DNA of 64,000 nucleotides, taken from Polaromonas sp. (GTDB lineage: Bacteria > Pseudomonadota > Gammaproteobacteria > Burkholderiales > Burkholderiaceae_C). This document shows positions 26,164 to 35,317 of the stretch, one piece after another (position 1 is the stretch's first letter; each line of letters opens with the position of its first letter). Where the stretch lies: contig NZ_JAUYEY010000022.1 of assembly GCF_030689685.1 (NCBI RefSeq), positions 49,663-113,662 on the forward strand. The letters are read 5' to 3'. The notes beneath the pieces were generated by a model. That model was not told the origin of the DNA, made no database searches, and saw only the letters and a program-made list of their open reading frames with translations. Both the position numbers and the translations under genes were made by a program.

Positions 26164-27390
26164 TCAGGCGATACGCGGCTTGACGCGTGATGCCGCCAGC
26201 CTGGCGTTGTCGCGCGCAGTTTGCACATCGGCATCAAAAGCCAGGGCCACACCCATGCGGCGTTTGACAAAACTCTCGGGCTTGCCGAACAGGCGAATGT
26301 CGGTGTTGGGCACACGCAGCGCGTCGGCCACACCGTCGAACACAATGCCCTGCGCATCGACCCCGCCGTAAATCACCGCGCTGGCGCCGGGGCTTTTCAG
26401 CGCGGTGTTGACCGGCAGGCCGAGGATGGCGCGGGCATGAAGTTCGAATTCGTTTTGCCATTGCGTGCACATCGTTACCATGCCGGTGTCGTGCGGCCGC
26501 GGGCTGACTTCGCTGAACCAGACCTCGCTGCCCTTGACAAACAGTTCCACGCCGAACAGCCCGAGGCCGCCCGGCTTGCCGTCATGGCCGATGCCAAGGT
26601 TGTCGGTCACAGCCTTGCAGATGTCGCGGCTTTTCTGCAGAGCGGCGGCGGCCATGGGCTGCGGCTGCCAGCTCTCCACATAGTCGCCGCTGACCTGGAT
26701 GTGGCCAATGGGTTCGCAGAAATGGGTTTCGATCTGTCCGTCGGCGCCCACGGCGCGCACGGTGAGCTGCGTAATTTCGTAGTCAAAGTCGATAAAGCCT
26801 TCAACAATCACGCGGCCATGACTGACGCGGCCACCGGCCATCGCGTAGTCCCAGGCCTTTTTAACGTCGTCCGGGCCGGCGATCTTGCTCTGGCCCTTGC
26901 CGGACGAACTCATCACCGGCTTGACAACGCAGGGGTAGCCGATCATGGTGTCGATAGCGGCCTGCAATTCGGACAGCGAATCGCAAAACACGTAGGGGCT
27001 GGTCGGCAGGCCCAGGGTTTCGGCCGCCAGCCGGCGAATGCCCTCGCGGTCCATGGTCAGGCGCGCGGCGCGGGCCGTGGGCACCACGCGAACAATACCG
27101 GCGGCTTCGAGCTCTTCCAGCATGGGCGTGGCAATCGCCTCGATCTCGGGCACCACCAGGTGCGGCCGCTCTTTTTCAATCAGCGCCTTGAGCTGCGCCG
27201 GATCACTCATGGTGATGGTGCGCGCGTGGTGGGCGACCTGCTGGCCCGGCGCGTTCTCGTAGCGGTCGGTGGCGATGGTCTCCACCCCCAGGCGCTGTAA
27301 GGCAATCAACACCTCCTTGCCGAGCTCGCCGGAGCCGAGCAGCATGACTTTGGTTGCGTGGGGGGACAGGGGGGTGCCGAAGGTGGTCAT
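26164..27390 (-). CDS. purT: Formate-dependent phosphoribosylglycinamide formyltransferase PurT
   Basis: An ATP-grasp enzyme of 408 residues that forms formyl-GAR from GAR, formate and ATP in purine synthesis. Family marks are [51 protein letters not shown] and [13 protein letters not shown]. It lies ten bases before the MscS gene on the same strand. It is an alternative to folate-dependent PurN. Confidence 0.94.
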   Translation of the reverse strand: MTTFGTPLSPHATKVMLLGSGELGKEVLIALQRLGVETIATDRYENAPGQQVAHHARTITMSDPAQLKALIEKERPHLVVPEIEAIATPMLEELEAAGIVRVVPTARAARLTMDREGIRRLAAETLGLPTSPYVFCDSLSELQAAIDTMIGYPCVVKPVMSSSGKGQSKIAGPDDVKKAWDYAMAGGRVSHGRVIVEGFIDFDYEITQLTVRAVGADGQIETHFCEPIGHIQVSGDYVESWQPQPMAAAALQKSRDICKAVTDNLGIGHDGKPGGLGLFGVELFVKGSEVWFSEVSPRPHDTGMVTMCTQWQNEFELHARAILGLPVNTALKSPGASAVIYGGVDAQGIVFDGVADALRVPNTDIRLFGKPESFVKRRMGVALAFDADVQTARDNARLAASRVKPRIA

Positions 27391-27447
27391 GAAAGATGAG
27401 TTAAGAAATGCTCAGAAAAATGCTTGTATTACGAACACTCAACCCCG

Positions 27448-27762
27448 TCAGGCTGCGAGCGCAAAACGCTCGTCGTTGCGCATTGCAATCGTTTTCAGCT
27501 CCTTGGCAAGAGCGTCTTTTGCTATCGCCGTGTCATAGTCAAGTTGCAGGCCACTCCAAAAGCCTTCGCTGGTCCCGAAAAAGCTCGACAGCCGAAGGGC
27601 CGTGTCGACGCTGATGCCTCGCTTGCCCGCCAGAATGGCTGCAATACGGGTCAGGGGCACATGAATTTCTTTCGCAAGCCGGTACGGCGTCAGCGCCATG
27701 GGCTTGAGGAACTCTTCGGCAAGTATTTCGCCGGGATGCGGGTAGGGTATTTGGCGTGTCAT
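27448..27762 (-). CDS. higA: HigA-family antitoxin
   Basis: A 104-residue antitoxin with an XRE-type helix-turn-helix. PHPGEILAEEFLKPM at the start, MALTPYRLAKEIHVPLTRIA for the DNA-binding helices and RLSSFFGTSEGFWSGLQLDYD are standard for the HigA/VapI family. It lies 35 bases after the toxin gene, the toxin-first order of higBA modules. It presumably represses its own promoter at 28085-28137. Confidence 0.88.
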   Translation of the reverse strand: MTRQIPYPHPGEILAEEFLKPMALTPYRLAKEIHVPLTRIAAILAGKRGISVDTALRLSSFFGTSEGFWSGLQLDYDTAIAKDALAKELKTIAMRNDERFALAA

Positions 27763-27797
27763 GGAAACTCCTTTTTATCGATGAGGCAGAAAGACAG

Positions 27798-28076
27798 TCA
27801 GTGATAGTCAACAATTTCCACATTTACCGGGCCCTTGACTGTCCAGCTAAAACAAATGCGCCATTGGTCATTGACGCGAACGCTGTGTTGGCCTCTTCGA
27901 TTTCTTTTCAAGGCCTCGAGCCTGTTTTGCGGTGGGATACTCAGATCCGTCAACAGGGCCGCCCGATGAAGCATGGCCAGTTTGCGTATGGCGACTACCT
28001 CAATATTGACCCATCGTTTCACTCGCTGGCCTTCAAAGAAGCTTTGGGTGTCTGCGCACTTGAAGCTCAAGATCAT
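27798..28076 (-). CDS. higB: HigB-family toxin (RelE superfamily mRNA interferase)
   Basis: A 92-residue toxin that in this family cuts mRNA on the ribosome. It starts MILSFKCADTQSFFEG, continues RKLAMLHRA and carries the conserved end SVRVNDQWRICFSW with the ribosome- and RNA-contacting Arg residues. It is the first gene of the toxin-antitoxin unit; an operator-like region lies directly upstream. Confidence 0.87.
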   Translation of the reverse strand: MILSFKCADTQSFFEGQRVKRWVNIEVVAIRKLAMLHRAALLTDLSIPPQNRLEALKRNRRGQHSVRVNDQWRICFSWTVKGPVNVEIVDYH

Positions 28077-28084
28077 GACAAATA

Positions 28085-28137
28085 GTAACGCAAAACGTTA
28101 GCATCGTCGAACGTTACTACTTCTGTTACTACTTCTG
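28085..28137 (-). promoter_or_regulatory. Operator-like inverted and tandem repeats upstream of higBA
   Basis: AGTAACG at 28085-28091 and CGTTACT at 28113-28119 are perfect inverted repeats. The second arm starts a perfect tandem duplication of GTTACTACTTCT (28114-28125 and 28126-28137). The position just before the higB start suits HigA binding, but no experiment or family alignment supports the exact sites. Confidence 0.45.
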
Positions 28138-28173
28138 AACTTAACCATGCACGCCATCCGTGATTTGATTTTA

Positions 28174-28196
28174 GATAACAATAATTCTCATTTGCA
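28174..28196 (+). promoter_or_regulatory. Fur-box-like site upstream of the siderophore-interacting protein
   Basis: The minus-strand reading AATGAGAATTATTGTTATC resembles the Fur consensus GATAATGATAATCATTATC, as this AT-rich island stands out from GC-rich surroundings. It lies about 45-65 bases before an iron-related gene. Iron-dependent repression is therefore likely. Confidence 0.55.
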
Positions 28197-28240
28197 AACA
28201 TATCAACCTTGGGGCAGCCCTTCGTGCTGTCATTGAAAAC

Positions 28241-29062
28241 ATGTCTCTCCCCTCTAAAGTGAGTGCAGCAACGCCTGCGCCTGAATCCGCCCCCCGTCAA
28301 CGCAGGCCGCCGCGGCATGTTCAGGTCAGCCGCGTACAGGCGCTGAGCCCGGCCATGCGCCGCATCACCTTGACCGGCGCCGAGCTCGAAGGTTTTGCGC
28401 CTGTTGGGCCGGCCAGCTACATCAAGCTGATCTTTCCGGAACCGGGACAGACCGAGCCCAGCCGCCCGCTGCCCGACGGGCCGCGCGCCGTCTCCATGCG
28501 CACCTACACACCGCTGGCCGTGCGGCCAGAAGCCCTGGAAGTGGACGTGGACTTTGTGCTGCACGGCGAAGGCCCAGCCTCAAGCTGGGCGGCCCAGGCC
28601 AGCGTCGGGCAGGTGCTGTTTTTGATGGGACCGGGTCCCGGCTACGCGCTGGATGCCGACGCCCCACACCACTTGCTGATTGCAGACGACAGCGCGCTAC
28701 CAGCGGTGGAAACCATTCTGGCCGCCCTGCCCGCGACAGCGCGTGCGCAGGTTCTGCTGGAAGTGATCACTGCCGCCGAAGAACGGACGCTGCACAGCCC
28801 GGCGCAACTGGACCTGACCTGGCTGGAACGCGGCACCGACCATCGCGCGGCCGGCCTGCCAACAGAAAAGGCCTTGCGCGCCCTGCCGCCCATCGCCCCG
28901 GATACCAACATTTACCTGGCCTGCGAAGCGGCGGCCATGCGCCGCATTCGGACGCTGCTGACCAGTGAGCTGGGCGTCAGCCGCAACCAGATCGTGGGCC
29001 GGGGCTATTGGAAACTCGACGTGAGGAACCACCCCGACCATGACTACGGCGAGGATGCCTGA
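28241..29062 (+). CDS. Siderophore-interacting protein (FAD-dependent ferric reductase, ViuB/YqjH type)
   Basis: A 273-residue cytoplasmic flavoprotein that in this family reduces ferric siderophores to release iron. The FAD-binding motif is MRTYTPLAV (about 87-95), followed by VDVDFVLHGEGPASSWA; the NAD(P)H-binding C-terminal domain includes LIADDSALPAVETIL and ends with GYWKLDVRNHPDHDYG. A Fur-box-like site lies upstream. No siderophore receptor gene is adjacent. Confidence 0.86.
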   Translation: MSLPSKVSAATPAPESAPRQRRPPRHVQVSRVQALSPAMRRITLTGAELEGFAPVGPASYIKLIFPEPGQTEPSRPLPDGPRAVSMRTYTPLAVRPEALEVDVDFVLHGEGPASSWAAQASVGQVLFLMGPGPGYALDADAPHHLLIADDSALPAVETILAALPATARAQVLLEVITAAEERTLHSPAQLDLTWLERGTDHRAAGLPTEKALRALPPIAPDTNIYLACEAAAMRRIRTLLTSELGVSRNQIVGRGYWKLDVRNHPDHDYGEDA

Positions 29063-29066
29063 GCCC

Positions 29067-29357
29067 TCACCCTTTCCTGCCGCGCAGCAGCACCCACTGG
29101 CAACTGGCCGCACCCACGGCCAGCAAGGCATAACTGGCCATCTTGCCGTCCCGGCCGAACAGCACCAGACCGGTCAGCAACAACAGCACGCCCGCTATAA
29201 AAATAATAGCTGCTTGTGCCCACAGGGTATGGGTCAGAGACCTTTTTGATCGTAAAAATCCGGAGAAGATACGGGCCAGCAGCACCAGCAGTAGCGCCAC
29301 AAAAGCGGCTGGCGCCACAAAATTGAGCAACTGGTTGGTTAGATTGAGTGCGGTCAT
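29067..29357 (-). CDS. Small membrane protein of unknown function (96 aa)
   Basis: Three probable membrane segments are seen: AAFVALLLVLLARIF, AIIFIAGVLLLLTGLVLF and ASYALLAVGAASCQWVLL. I do not recognise a family. The middle of the gene, encoding about LTHTLWAQAAIIFIAG, is a copy of dispersed repeat family A, so a repeat has become coding sequence or the frame has formed around it. It ends four bases from the convergent siderophore-interacting protein gene. Confidence 0.55.
   Translation of the reverse strand: MTALNLTNQLLNFVAPAAFVALLLVLLARIFSGFLRSKRSLTHTLWAQAAIIFIAGVLLLLTGLVLFGRDGKMASYALLAVGAASCQWVLLRGRKG
29197..29239 (+). repeat. Dispersed repeat family A, copy 3 (inside a membrane-protein gene)
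   Basis: AATAGCTGCTTGTGCCCACA then GGGTATGGGTCAGAG matches the family outline but lacks the GGAGG end. It lies within the 96-residue membrane protein gene on the opposite strand. Confidence 0.6.
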
Positions 29358-29448
29358 GGCCTGTGGGCGGATTGTCGGCCGGCTTGCCGTGTATCAATTG
29401 GATTGAAAGAATGTAAGCACCAGCCCATCCCTTCAATTTTATAATCTC

Positions 29449-30732
29449 ATGATGTCAGTCTGGGCCCTGGGCATCAACCATACCACTGCACCGCTCGATT
29501 TGCGGGGCCGGTTTGCGTTCGCCATCGACCAGGTCGAGCCCACCCTCAAGGGTTTGCGCAGCGCGCTGGCGCGGCAGCCGGAAGCGACGCTGCTGTCCAC
29601 CTGCAACCGCACCGAGATCTACTGCGCCAGCGACCGGTCCGACATCGACCACACGCTGGACTGGCTGGCGCACCACGGCGGCGTGTCGCCGGCCCTGCTG
29701 CGATCGCATGCCTACACGCTGGAAAACGACCAGGCCGCGCGTCACGCCTTTCGCGTCGCCAGCGGACTGGACTCCATGGTGCTGGGGGAGCCGCAAATTC
29801 TCGGCCAGATGAAGCAGGCCGTGCGCGCGGCCGAAGATGCCGGCGCCATGGGCAGCACCCTGCACCAGTTGTTCCAGCGCTCCTTTTCGGTGGCCAAGGA
29901 AGTGCGCAGCAGCACCGAGATCGGCGCGCACAGCATCAGCCTGGCGGCCGCGTCGGTGCGGCTAGCCGGCCAGCTGTTCGAGGATCTCGGCGATATCCGC
30001 GTGTTGTTTGTCGGCGCCGGCGAAATGATCGACCTGGCCGCGACCCACTTCGCCGCCAAAAACCCCAAATCGATGACGGTGGCCAACCGCACGCTGGAAC
30101 GCGGTGAAAAACTCGCCGGGCGTTTCGGTGCCGAGGTCATGCGCCTGGCCGACCTGCCCAGCCGCCTGCACGAATTCGACGCGGTGATCAGCTGCACCGC
30201 CAGCACCCTGCCCATCATCGGCCTGGGTGCGGTGGAGCGCGCGGTCAAGCTGCGCAAGCACCGCCCGATGTTCATGGTGGACCTGGCCGTGCCGCGCGAC
30301 ATCGAGCCCGAGGTCAAGGAACTGCCGGACATCTACCTCTACACCGTGGACGACCTGGCCCATGTGGTGCAGACCGGCAAGGACAGCCGGCAGGCGGCAG
30401 TGGCGCAGGCTGAGGTCATCATCGACGCCGGTGTGCAGAACTTCATGCACTGGCTGGGTCAGCGTCGCACCGTGCCGCTGATCCAGCAGCTCAATGCGCA
30501 AACCGACGCCTGGCGCGCCGCCGAAATCGCGCGCGCGAAAAAGCTGCTGGCCCGCGGCGAGTCGGTCGACACCGTGCTCGACGCGCTGTCGCGCGGCCTG
30601 ACGCAAAAAATGCTGCACGGCGCGCTGGCCGAGCTGCACGCCGGCGACGCCGACAGCCGCGAAGCCACCGCGCAGACAGTGTCGCGCCTGTTTCTGCGCG
30701 GCGGCCTGTCCAACGAAAACAAAGAGCGTTAG
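29449..30732 (+). CDS. hemA: Glutamyl-tRNA reductase HemA
   Basis: First enzyme of C5 tetrapyrrole synthesis, reducing glutamyl-tRNA to glutamate semialdehyde with NADPH; 427 residues. The nucleophilic cysteine is in [12 protein letters not shown] near residue 50, [17 protein letters not shown] follows, and the Rossmann part includes [23 protein letters not shown] hexamer at 29440-29445 ends only three bases before the ATG, hinting at a leaderless or very short leader. It is followed by prfA and prmC, the common order. Confidence 0.94.
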   Translation: MMSVWALGINHTTAPLDLRGRFAFAIDQVEPTLKGLRSALARQPEATLLSTCNRTEIYCASDRSDIDHTLDWLAHHGGVSPALLRSHAYTLENDQAARHAFRVASGLDSMVLGEPQILGQMKQAVRAAEDAGAMGSTLHQLFQRSFSVAKEVRSSTEIGAHSISLAAASVRLAGQLFEDLGDIRVLFVGAGEMIDLAATHFAAKNPKSMTVANRTLERGEKLAGRFGAEVMRLADLPSRLHEFDAVISCTASTLPIIGLGAVERAVKLRKHRPMFMVDLAVPRDIEPEVKELPDIYLYTVDDLAHVVQTGKDSRQAAVAQAEVIIDAGVQNFMHWLGQRRTVPLIQQLNAQTDAWRAAEIARAKKLLARGESVDTVLDALSRGLTQKMLHGALAELHAGDADSREATAQTVSRLFLRGGLSNENKER

Positions 30733-30837
30733 CGGCGCTGTAGCCCTGACCGGCCGGCGCGCCCGCTGGCCCCTCCCGCTACCGGCACCTGGTCGGATGC
30801 CCCTTCACCATCGTTTTGCCCCCGCGCGTTTTCTCCC

Positions 30838-31956
30838 ATGAAACCCTTTCTCCGCCAGACCCTGGACCGCCAGATATTCCGCCTGCATGAGCTCGACGCA
30901 CTGCTGTCGGCCAGCGACGTGGTCAGCAACATGGACCGCTTCCGCAGCCTGACGCGTGAACATGCCGAGCTTAGCATCGTGGTGGGCCAGTACCAGCGCA
31001 TGACGGCGCGCGAAGCCGACCTGGCCGGCGCACAGGCCATGCTGGCCGAGGCGAAGGACGACCCGGAAATGGCCGCGATGGCGGAAGAAGAAATCAGCGC
31101 CGCGCAGGCAGACATCACCTCCCTGGACGCCGACCTGCAGCTGATGCTGATTCCGAAAGACCCGGACGATGCGCGCCCGGCCTTCATCGAGATCCGTGCC
31201 GGCACTGGCGGCGACGAGTCGGCACTGTTTGCGGGCGACCTGCTGCGCATGTATTCGCGCTTCGCAGAGCGCAAGCGCTGGGCAGTCGAGATCATCAGCG
31301 AGTCGCCGAGCGAGCTCGGCGGCTACAAGGAGGTCGTGATCCGCGTCGATGGCGCCGACGATGCGCTGGGCGTGGGTGTCTACGGCAAGCTGCGTTTCGA
31401 GTCCGGCGGCCACCGTGTGCAGCGTGTGCCCGCGACCGAGACCCAGGGCCGCATCCATACCAGCGCCTGCACGGTCGCCGTGCTGCCCGAGCCCGACGAG
31501 GCTGTCGCCATCCAGATCAACCCGTCCGACCTGCGCATCGACACCTACCGCGCCAGCGGCGCCGGTGGCCAGCACATCAACAAGACCGACTCGGCCGTGC
31601 GCATCACGCACCTGCCGACCGGCATCGTCGCCGAATGCCAGGACGGCCGCAGCCAGCACAGCAACAAGGCGCAGGCGCTCAAGGTGCTGACCGCCCGCAT
31701 CCATGAAAAGGACCGGTCCGAACGCGCTGCCCAGGACGCCGCCACGCGCAAGGGCCTGATCGGAAGTGGGGATAGAAGCGACCGGATTCGGACCTACAAC
31801 TTCCCGCAGGGGCGGCTCACCGACCACCGCATCAACCTGACCCTGTACAAGCTGCTGTCCATCATGGAAGGTGACATGGACGACGTGGTGACCGCGCTGC
31901 AGGTGGCGCGCGGAGCGGAGCTGCTGGCCGAGCTGGAATCGGCTTCGAACGGCTGA
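30838..31956 (+). CDS. prfA: Peptide chain release factor 1
   Basis: Release factor for UAA and UAG codons, 372 residues. The codon-reading motif is [16 protein letters not shown] (P-A-T tripeptide), and the GGQ motif lies in [17 protein letters not shown]. The length slightly exceeds the usual 360, mainly through the N-terminal coiled coil. PrmC, encoded next, methylates the GGQ glutamine. Confidence 0.95.
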   Translation: MKPFLRQTLDRQIFRLHELDALLSASDVVSNMDRFRSLTREHAELSIVVGQYQRMTAREADLAGAQAMLAEAKDDPEMAAMAEEEISAAQADITSLDADLQLMLIPKDPDDARPAFIEIRAGTGGDESALFAGDLLRMYSRFAERKRWAVEIISESPSELGGYKEVVIRVDGADDALGVGVYGKLRFESGGHRVQRVPATETQGRIHTSACTVAVLPEPDEAVAIQINPSDLRIDTYRASGAGGQHINKTDSAVRITHLPTGIVAECQDGRSQHSNKAQALKVLTARIHEKDRSERAAQDAATRKGLIGSGDRSDRIRTYNFPQGRLTDHRINLTLYKLLSIMEGDMDDVVTALQVARGAELLAELESASNG

Positions 31957-31968
31957 ATTTATGAACAA

Positions 31969-32020
31969 GATCGGCCTCCAGCCCATGCCCAGTATGGGCA
32001 AGCAGCTCCTTATTTAATAG
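31969..32020 (-). repeat. Dispersed repeat family A, copy 4 (prfA-prmC gap)
   Basis: On the minus strand it reads ATAAGGAGCTGCTTGCCCAT, centre, then GGGCATGGGCTGGAGGCCG. It fills the 70-base gap between prfA and prmC and ends six bases before the prmC ATG. Confidence 0.72.
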
Positions 32021-32026
32021 CAGACA

Positions 32027-32911
32027 ATGACCGCCCCGGCTTTCCCGACTACCCCGAGCTATGCCCAGGCACTGGCGGCAGCGCAGACGTTGGGCCTGGA
32101 GCGGCTGGACGCGCAACTGCTGCTGCTCCATGCGCTGGGTCGACCCGACAGTGACCGGGGCTGGCTGCTGGCGCATGACGACGATATGCTGCCTGGCGAA
32201 GCTGCCGCCCGGTTCCGGGCACTGAGCCTGCGCAGGGCTGCCGACGAACCGCTGGCCTACATTGTCGGCAGCAAGGAGTTCTTCGGCCTGCAACTCCAGG
32301 TCGATGCCCGCGTGCTGGTGCCGCGCCCCGACACCGAAACCCTGGTGGACTGGGCGCTGCAGGCTTTGTCAGGGCCTGGCATGCCGGCCTGCGCGCAGGT
32401 GCTGGACCTCGGCACCGGCAGCGGCGCGATTGCGCTGGCACTCAAAAAAAACCGGCCAACGCTGGACCTCACAGCCGTCGATGTGAGCGCCGGCGCCCTC
32501 GCCGTGGCCAGCGCAAACGCCAGCCGCCTTGGGCTGGCTATCCACTTCATCGAAGGCAACTGGCTTGAAAATGTAAGCAGCCACTTTCACTTGATCGCAA
32601 GCAACCCGCCCTATGTCATCGATGGCGATTCCCATCTGTCTGCCCTGTCCCACGAACCCCTGAGCGCTCTGACTGGCGGGCCAGACGGCCTGGACGAGCT
32701 CCGGACCATCATCAACCAGACGCCCGCCCATCTGCATGCACAAGGATGGCTGCTGCTGGAGCATGGCTATGACCAGGCGGTGGCCGTGCGCGAACTGCTG
32801 GCCCGGCGCGGCTTTGCCGAAGTGCAAAGCCAGGCCGACCTGGCAGGAATCAGCCGCTGTTCCGGAGGTCGCTGGCCGGGTGAAAGCAGCCCGCAGCAAA
32901 CAGCGGGATAA
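32027..32911 (+). CDS. prmC: Peptide chain release factor N(5)-glutamine methyltransferase PrmC
   Basis: SAM-dependent enzyme of 294 residues that methylates the GGQ glutamine of RF1 and RF2. The N-terminal helical domain ends with PLAYIVGSKEFFGL; VLVPRPDTETLVDW, DLGTGSGAIALAL and the substrate-binding NPPY motif (ASNPPYV) are all present. It follows prfA with a repeat in the gap, and no clear ribosome-binding site precedes its ATG. Confidence 0.93.
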   Translation: MTAPAFPTTPSYAQALAAAQTLGLERLDAQLLLLHALGRPDSDRGWLLAHDDDMLPGEAAARFRALSLRRAADEPLAYIVGSKEFFGLQLQVDARVLVPRPDTETLVDWALQALSGPGMPACAQVLDLGTGSGAIALALKKNRPTLDLTAVDVSAGALAVASANASRLGLAIHFIEGNWLENVSSHFHLIASNPPYVIDGDSHLSALSHEPLSALTGGPDGLDELRTIINQTPAHLHAQGWLLLEHGYDQAVAVRELLARRGFAEVQSQADLAGISRCSGGRWPGESSPQQTAG

Positions 32912-33014
32912 TCGAGGCTTGACTTTTCGCCGTTGAAATCCATCTGCCAAGGGATGGCCGCCAGATCAGCCTGATCCTCGCGGCAACGGCTTGACCCCTT
33001 TCCAAGGACCCGAC

Positions 33015-33335
33015 ATGAACGATACCCAGCAACGCATTGACCAGATCGTGAAATCCAGCGACGTGGTGCTTTTCATGAAAGGCACCGCGCAGTTTCCACA
33101 GTGCGGCTTCTCCGGCCGGGCGATCCAGGTGCTCAAGGCCTGCGGCGTGAGCAAACCGGCCACGGTCAACGTGCTGGAAGACCCGGACATCCGCAACGGC
33201 ATCAAGGAATACAGCAACTGGCCAACGATTCCCCAGCTCTACGTGAAGGGTGAATTTATCGGCGGTTCGGACATCATGATGGAGATGTACGAAAACGGCG
33301 AGTTGCAGCAGGTGCTCGCTACGCCTTCAGCCTGA
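33015..33335 (+). CDS. grxD: Monothiol glutaredoxin, Grx4 family
   Basis: A 106-residue CGFS-type glutaredoxin. The active site PQCGFSGR is near residues 28-35, with KGTAQFP before it and [19 protein letters not shown] after it. Such proteins carry bridged 2Fe-2S clusters and deliver them in iron-sulfur assembly. The start at 33015 has AAGGA seven bases upstream. Confidence 0.92.
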   Translation: MNDTQQRIDQIVKSSDVVLFMKGTAQFPQCGFSGRAIQVLKACGVSKPATVNVLEDPDIRNGIKEYSNWPTIPQLYVKGEFIGGSDIMMEMYENGELQQVLATPSA

Positions 33336-33375
33336 AAATGGGGCTCACGCCTGCCCAGGCTGACCGGCCTGGGGT

Positions 33376-33624
33376 TTAGTGCGTGTAGCCTTCGCAGGCG
33401 CCGGCGTTGACCCTTCCCTTGCACTCCCGCTTGAGCCGCTCGCTGCGCTCCTTGCGGGTTTCCTGCGAGCCAGGCAGGAATTTGGTGCTGCCCTGTTTCT
33501 TCTCAGGGGCAGCCTTTTTAGCCTTCTCGGTGGCGGCAAGGCCGGGCGCGGCCGTCAGGCTCAGCCACAAGGCAATGCCCGCAACAGCAAGTATCCCGCG
33601 CCCGAAAAACGAGTGTTGAGTCAT
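33376..33624 (-). CDS. Small secreted hypothetical protein (82 aa)
   Basis: It has a clear Sec signal peptide (GILAVAGIALWLSLTAAPGLA) and a short, highly basic mature part rich in Lys, Arg and Glu with two cysteines in CKGRVNAGACEGY, likely a disulfide. GGGAG lies seven bases before the ATG at 33624; a GTG at 33630 is less likely. The family is not known to me, though similar short exported basic proteins occur in Burkholderiales. Confidence 0.6.
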   Translation of the reverse strand: MTQHSFFGRGILAVAGIALWLSLTAAPGLAATEKAKKAAPEKKQGSTKFLPGSQETRKERSERLKRECKGRVNAGACEGYTH

Positions 33625-33677
33625 TTCCACGCTCCCTGAGATGGGCGGTCTGAACCGCCTGCTTGCACAAACGAGAT

Positions 33678-33884
33678 TTATTGCAGTTTCGCGTCGCCAT
33701 ACACCTGGTCATCCGGGGGCGCATCAGCCGGCATGCGAAAACTCTCGCTAGCCCAAGCGCCGAGGTCGACATTTTTGCAGCGCTGACTGCAAAAGGGGCG
33801 GAAGCGGTTGTCCGGACCGTACACACTGGGCCCGCTGCAGGTGGGACAGACCACAATTTTGGGTTTTGGCGGATCGGAGGTCAT
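33678..33884 (-). CDS. yacG: DNA gyrase inhibitor / zinc-binding protein YacG
   Basis: A 68-residue zinc protein with the motif VVCPTCSG and FCSQRCKNVDLGAWASE, giving the CX2C...CX3C zinc ligands. The E. coli homologue binds GyrB and blocks its DNA binding. It is last in the pilB-pilC-pilD-coaE-zapD-yacG series, a usual arrangement. Confidence 0.9.
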   Translation of the reverse strand: MTSDPPKPKIVVCPTCSGPSVYGPDNRFRPFCSQRCKNVDLGAWASESFRMPADAPPDDQVYGDAKLQ

Positions 33885-33914
33885 CGCTCACTCAAGCTGG
33901 GCCAGTGCTGTCGT

Positions 33915-34670
33915 TCAGGAGCAGAGCGTCAATTCAAAAGCCGCGTCTTCGGTCGAAGAATGCAGCCGGTCGTCGCTCTCATGGCGCATGAGGCGGACGG
34001 AAACAATCAGGCGGTTGCCGCTGATTTCGGGAATCAGCCCCAGCCCCGGATCAATACGCAGGCGCAGCAACTGGAAGGTACGGCCTTGCGGCAGGGTCTG
34101 CTGGTACTGCCCACTGGTCGCCACCACCTTTTGCGGCAGGCCGGAGTCACGCAACAATTTGAGCAACATGCGAATCGACTCGGCCAGCGGCACCAGCGTG
34201 GCGATCCAGCGCTGCAGATCCTTTTGGCGCGTGATCGGATCAAAATGCTGCCATGCAAAATAGGCCGGCAGATCAAATTCGCAGGTGCCCCCTGGGATGC
34301 CGATGCGGCTGCGTATGCTCATGAGCCAGTCGTTTTCGGTCAGCGACTGGCCCGCCTTGCCCGGCAGGCCGGTCAGTGTGGCAAAACACTCGTCGAGCTG
34401 GCCAGTCACTTCATCAAGCACCGCTTCGGAGATCGCGGGATTGCCCCGGTAACCGTTGAGCAGGTGTTTTTGCCGGTCCAGGTCCTTGAGCACATCGGTT
34501 TTCAGGTCGGCGCGGGCTGCCACGTCCATCACTTCAAAAATGGTGGTGATCGCGTAGTGGTGGTCGGTCGGATGGTCCCGCGCGGCCAGTTCGCCAAGGC
34601 GGTGAAAGAGGTGCTCAAGCCGCAAATACGTGCGAATGCGTTCGTTGAAGGGATATTCGTAAAGAATCAC
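33915..34670 (-). CDS. zapD: Cell division protein ZapD
   Basis: A 251-residue FtsZ-binding protein that bundles FtsZ filaments at the division ring. It begins ILYEYPFNERIRTYLRLEHL, a very conserved start, and contains PGGTCEFDLPAYFAWQH. It lies between coaE and yacG as in most Betaproteobacteria. Confidence 0.92.
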   Translation of the reverse strand: MILYEYPFNERIRTYLRLEHLFHRLGELAARDHPTDHHYAITTIFEVMDVAARADLKTDVLKDLDRQKHLLNGYRGNPAISEAVLDEVTGQLDECFATLTGLPGKAGQSLTENDWLMSIRSRIGIPGGTCEFDLPAYFAWQHFDPITRQKDLQRWIATLVPLAESIRMLLKLLRDSGLPQKVVATSGQYQQTLPQGRTFQLLRLRIDPGLGLIPEISGNRLIVSVRLMRHESDDRLHSSTEDAAFELTLCS

Positions 34671-34704
34671 TGCGATATATCTTTTTCAGCGGAAGGGTTA
34701 GCCA

Positions 34705-35313
34705 TCATAGCCCGAAGCGCTGCGCCGCCTGGCGGACCCGCAGCGCCAGCGCGCCCAGCGAGACCGTGCCATCGTTGTCAATACAAACGTCTGCCGCAGC
34801 GAGTCTCAGCATGCGGCTAGCCTGCCCGGCCATCACCTGCTCAACCATCTGCCGCGTCCAGCCACTCCGGGCCATCACGCGGCTGATCTGCGTTTCCTCG
34901 CTGCAGTCCACCACCAGCACCTGGTCAAGCTGGCGGCGCCAGCGGCCGGACTCAACCAGCAGGGGCACATCAAACACCATGCAGGCGTGTCCCAGTTGCC
35001 GTGCCTGCGCCGCCTGGCGCGCGGTTTCCGCACTGACCAGCGGGTGGATGATAGTTTCCAGCCGGCGTTTTGCGTCTGGATCGCTGAAAACCAGCTCGCG
35101 CATGCGGTCCCGGTCCAGCGTGCCTTCAGCAGTCACAAAGTCGGCACCAAATGCTTTGGCAATCAGGAGAATCGCCGCCCCCCCTGGCGCGGTGGTCTGG
35201 CGCGAGATCGCATCGGCATCGATGATTACCGCGCCGCACTCTGCGAGCATCCTGGCCACCGTGCTTTTGCCACTGCCAATGCCGCCGGTCAGTCCCACGC
35301 GCAAGGCCTGCAT
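34705..35313 (-). CDS. coaE: Dephospho-CoA kinase
   Basis: A 202-residue P-loop kinase for the last step of coenzyme A synthesis. The P-loop is GLTGGIGSGKSTVA, followed by DADAISRQTTAPGG, HPLV and VFDVPLLVESGRW. It begins four bases after the pilD stop, so it is probably translated from the pil transcript. Confidence 0.94.
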   Translation of the reverse strand: MQALRVGLTGGIGSGKSTVARMLAECGAVIIDADAISRQTTAPGGAAILLIAKAFGADFVTAEGTLDRDRMRELVFSDPDAKRRLETIIHPLVSAETARQAAQARQLGHACMVFDVPLLVESGRWRRQLDQVLVVDCSEETQISRVMARSGWTRQMVEQVMAGQASRMLRLAAADVCIDNDGTVSLGALALRVRQAAQRFGL

Positions 35314-35317
35314 GCCG

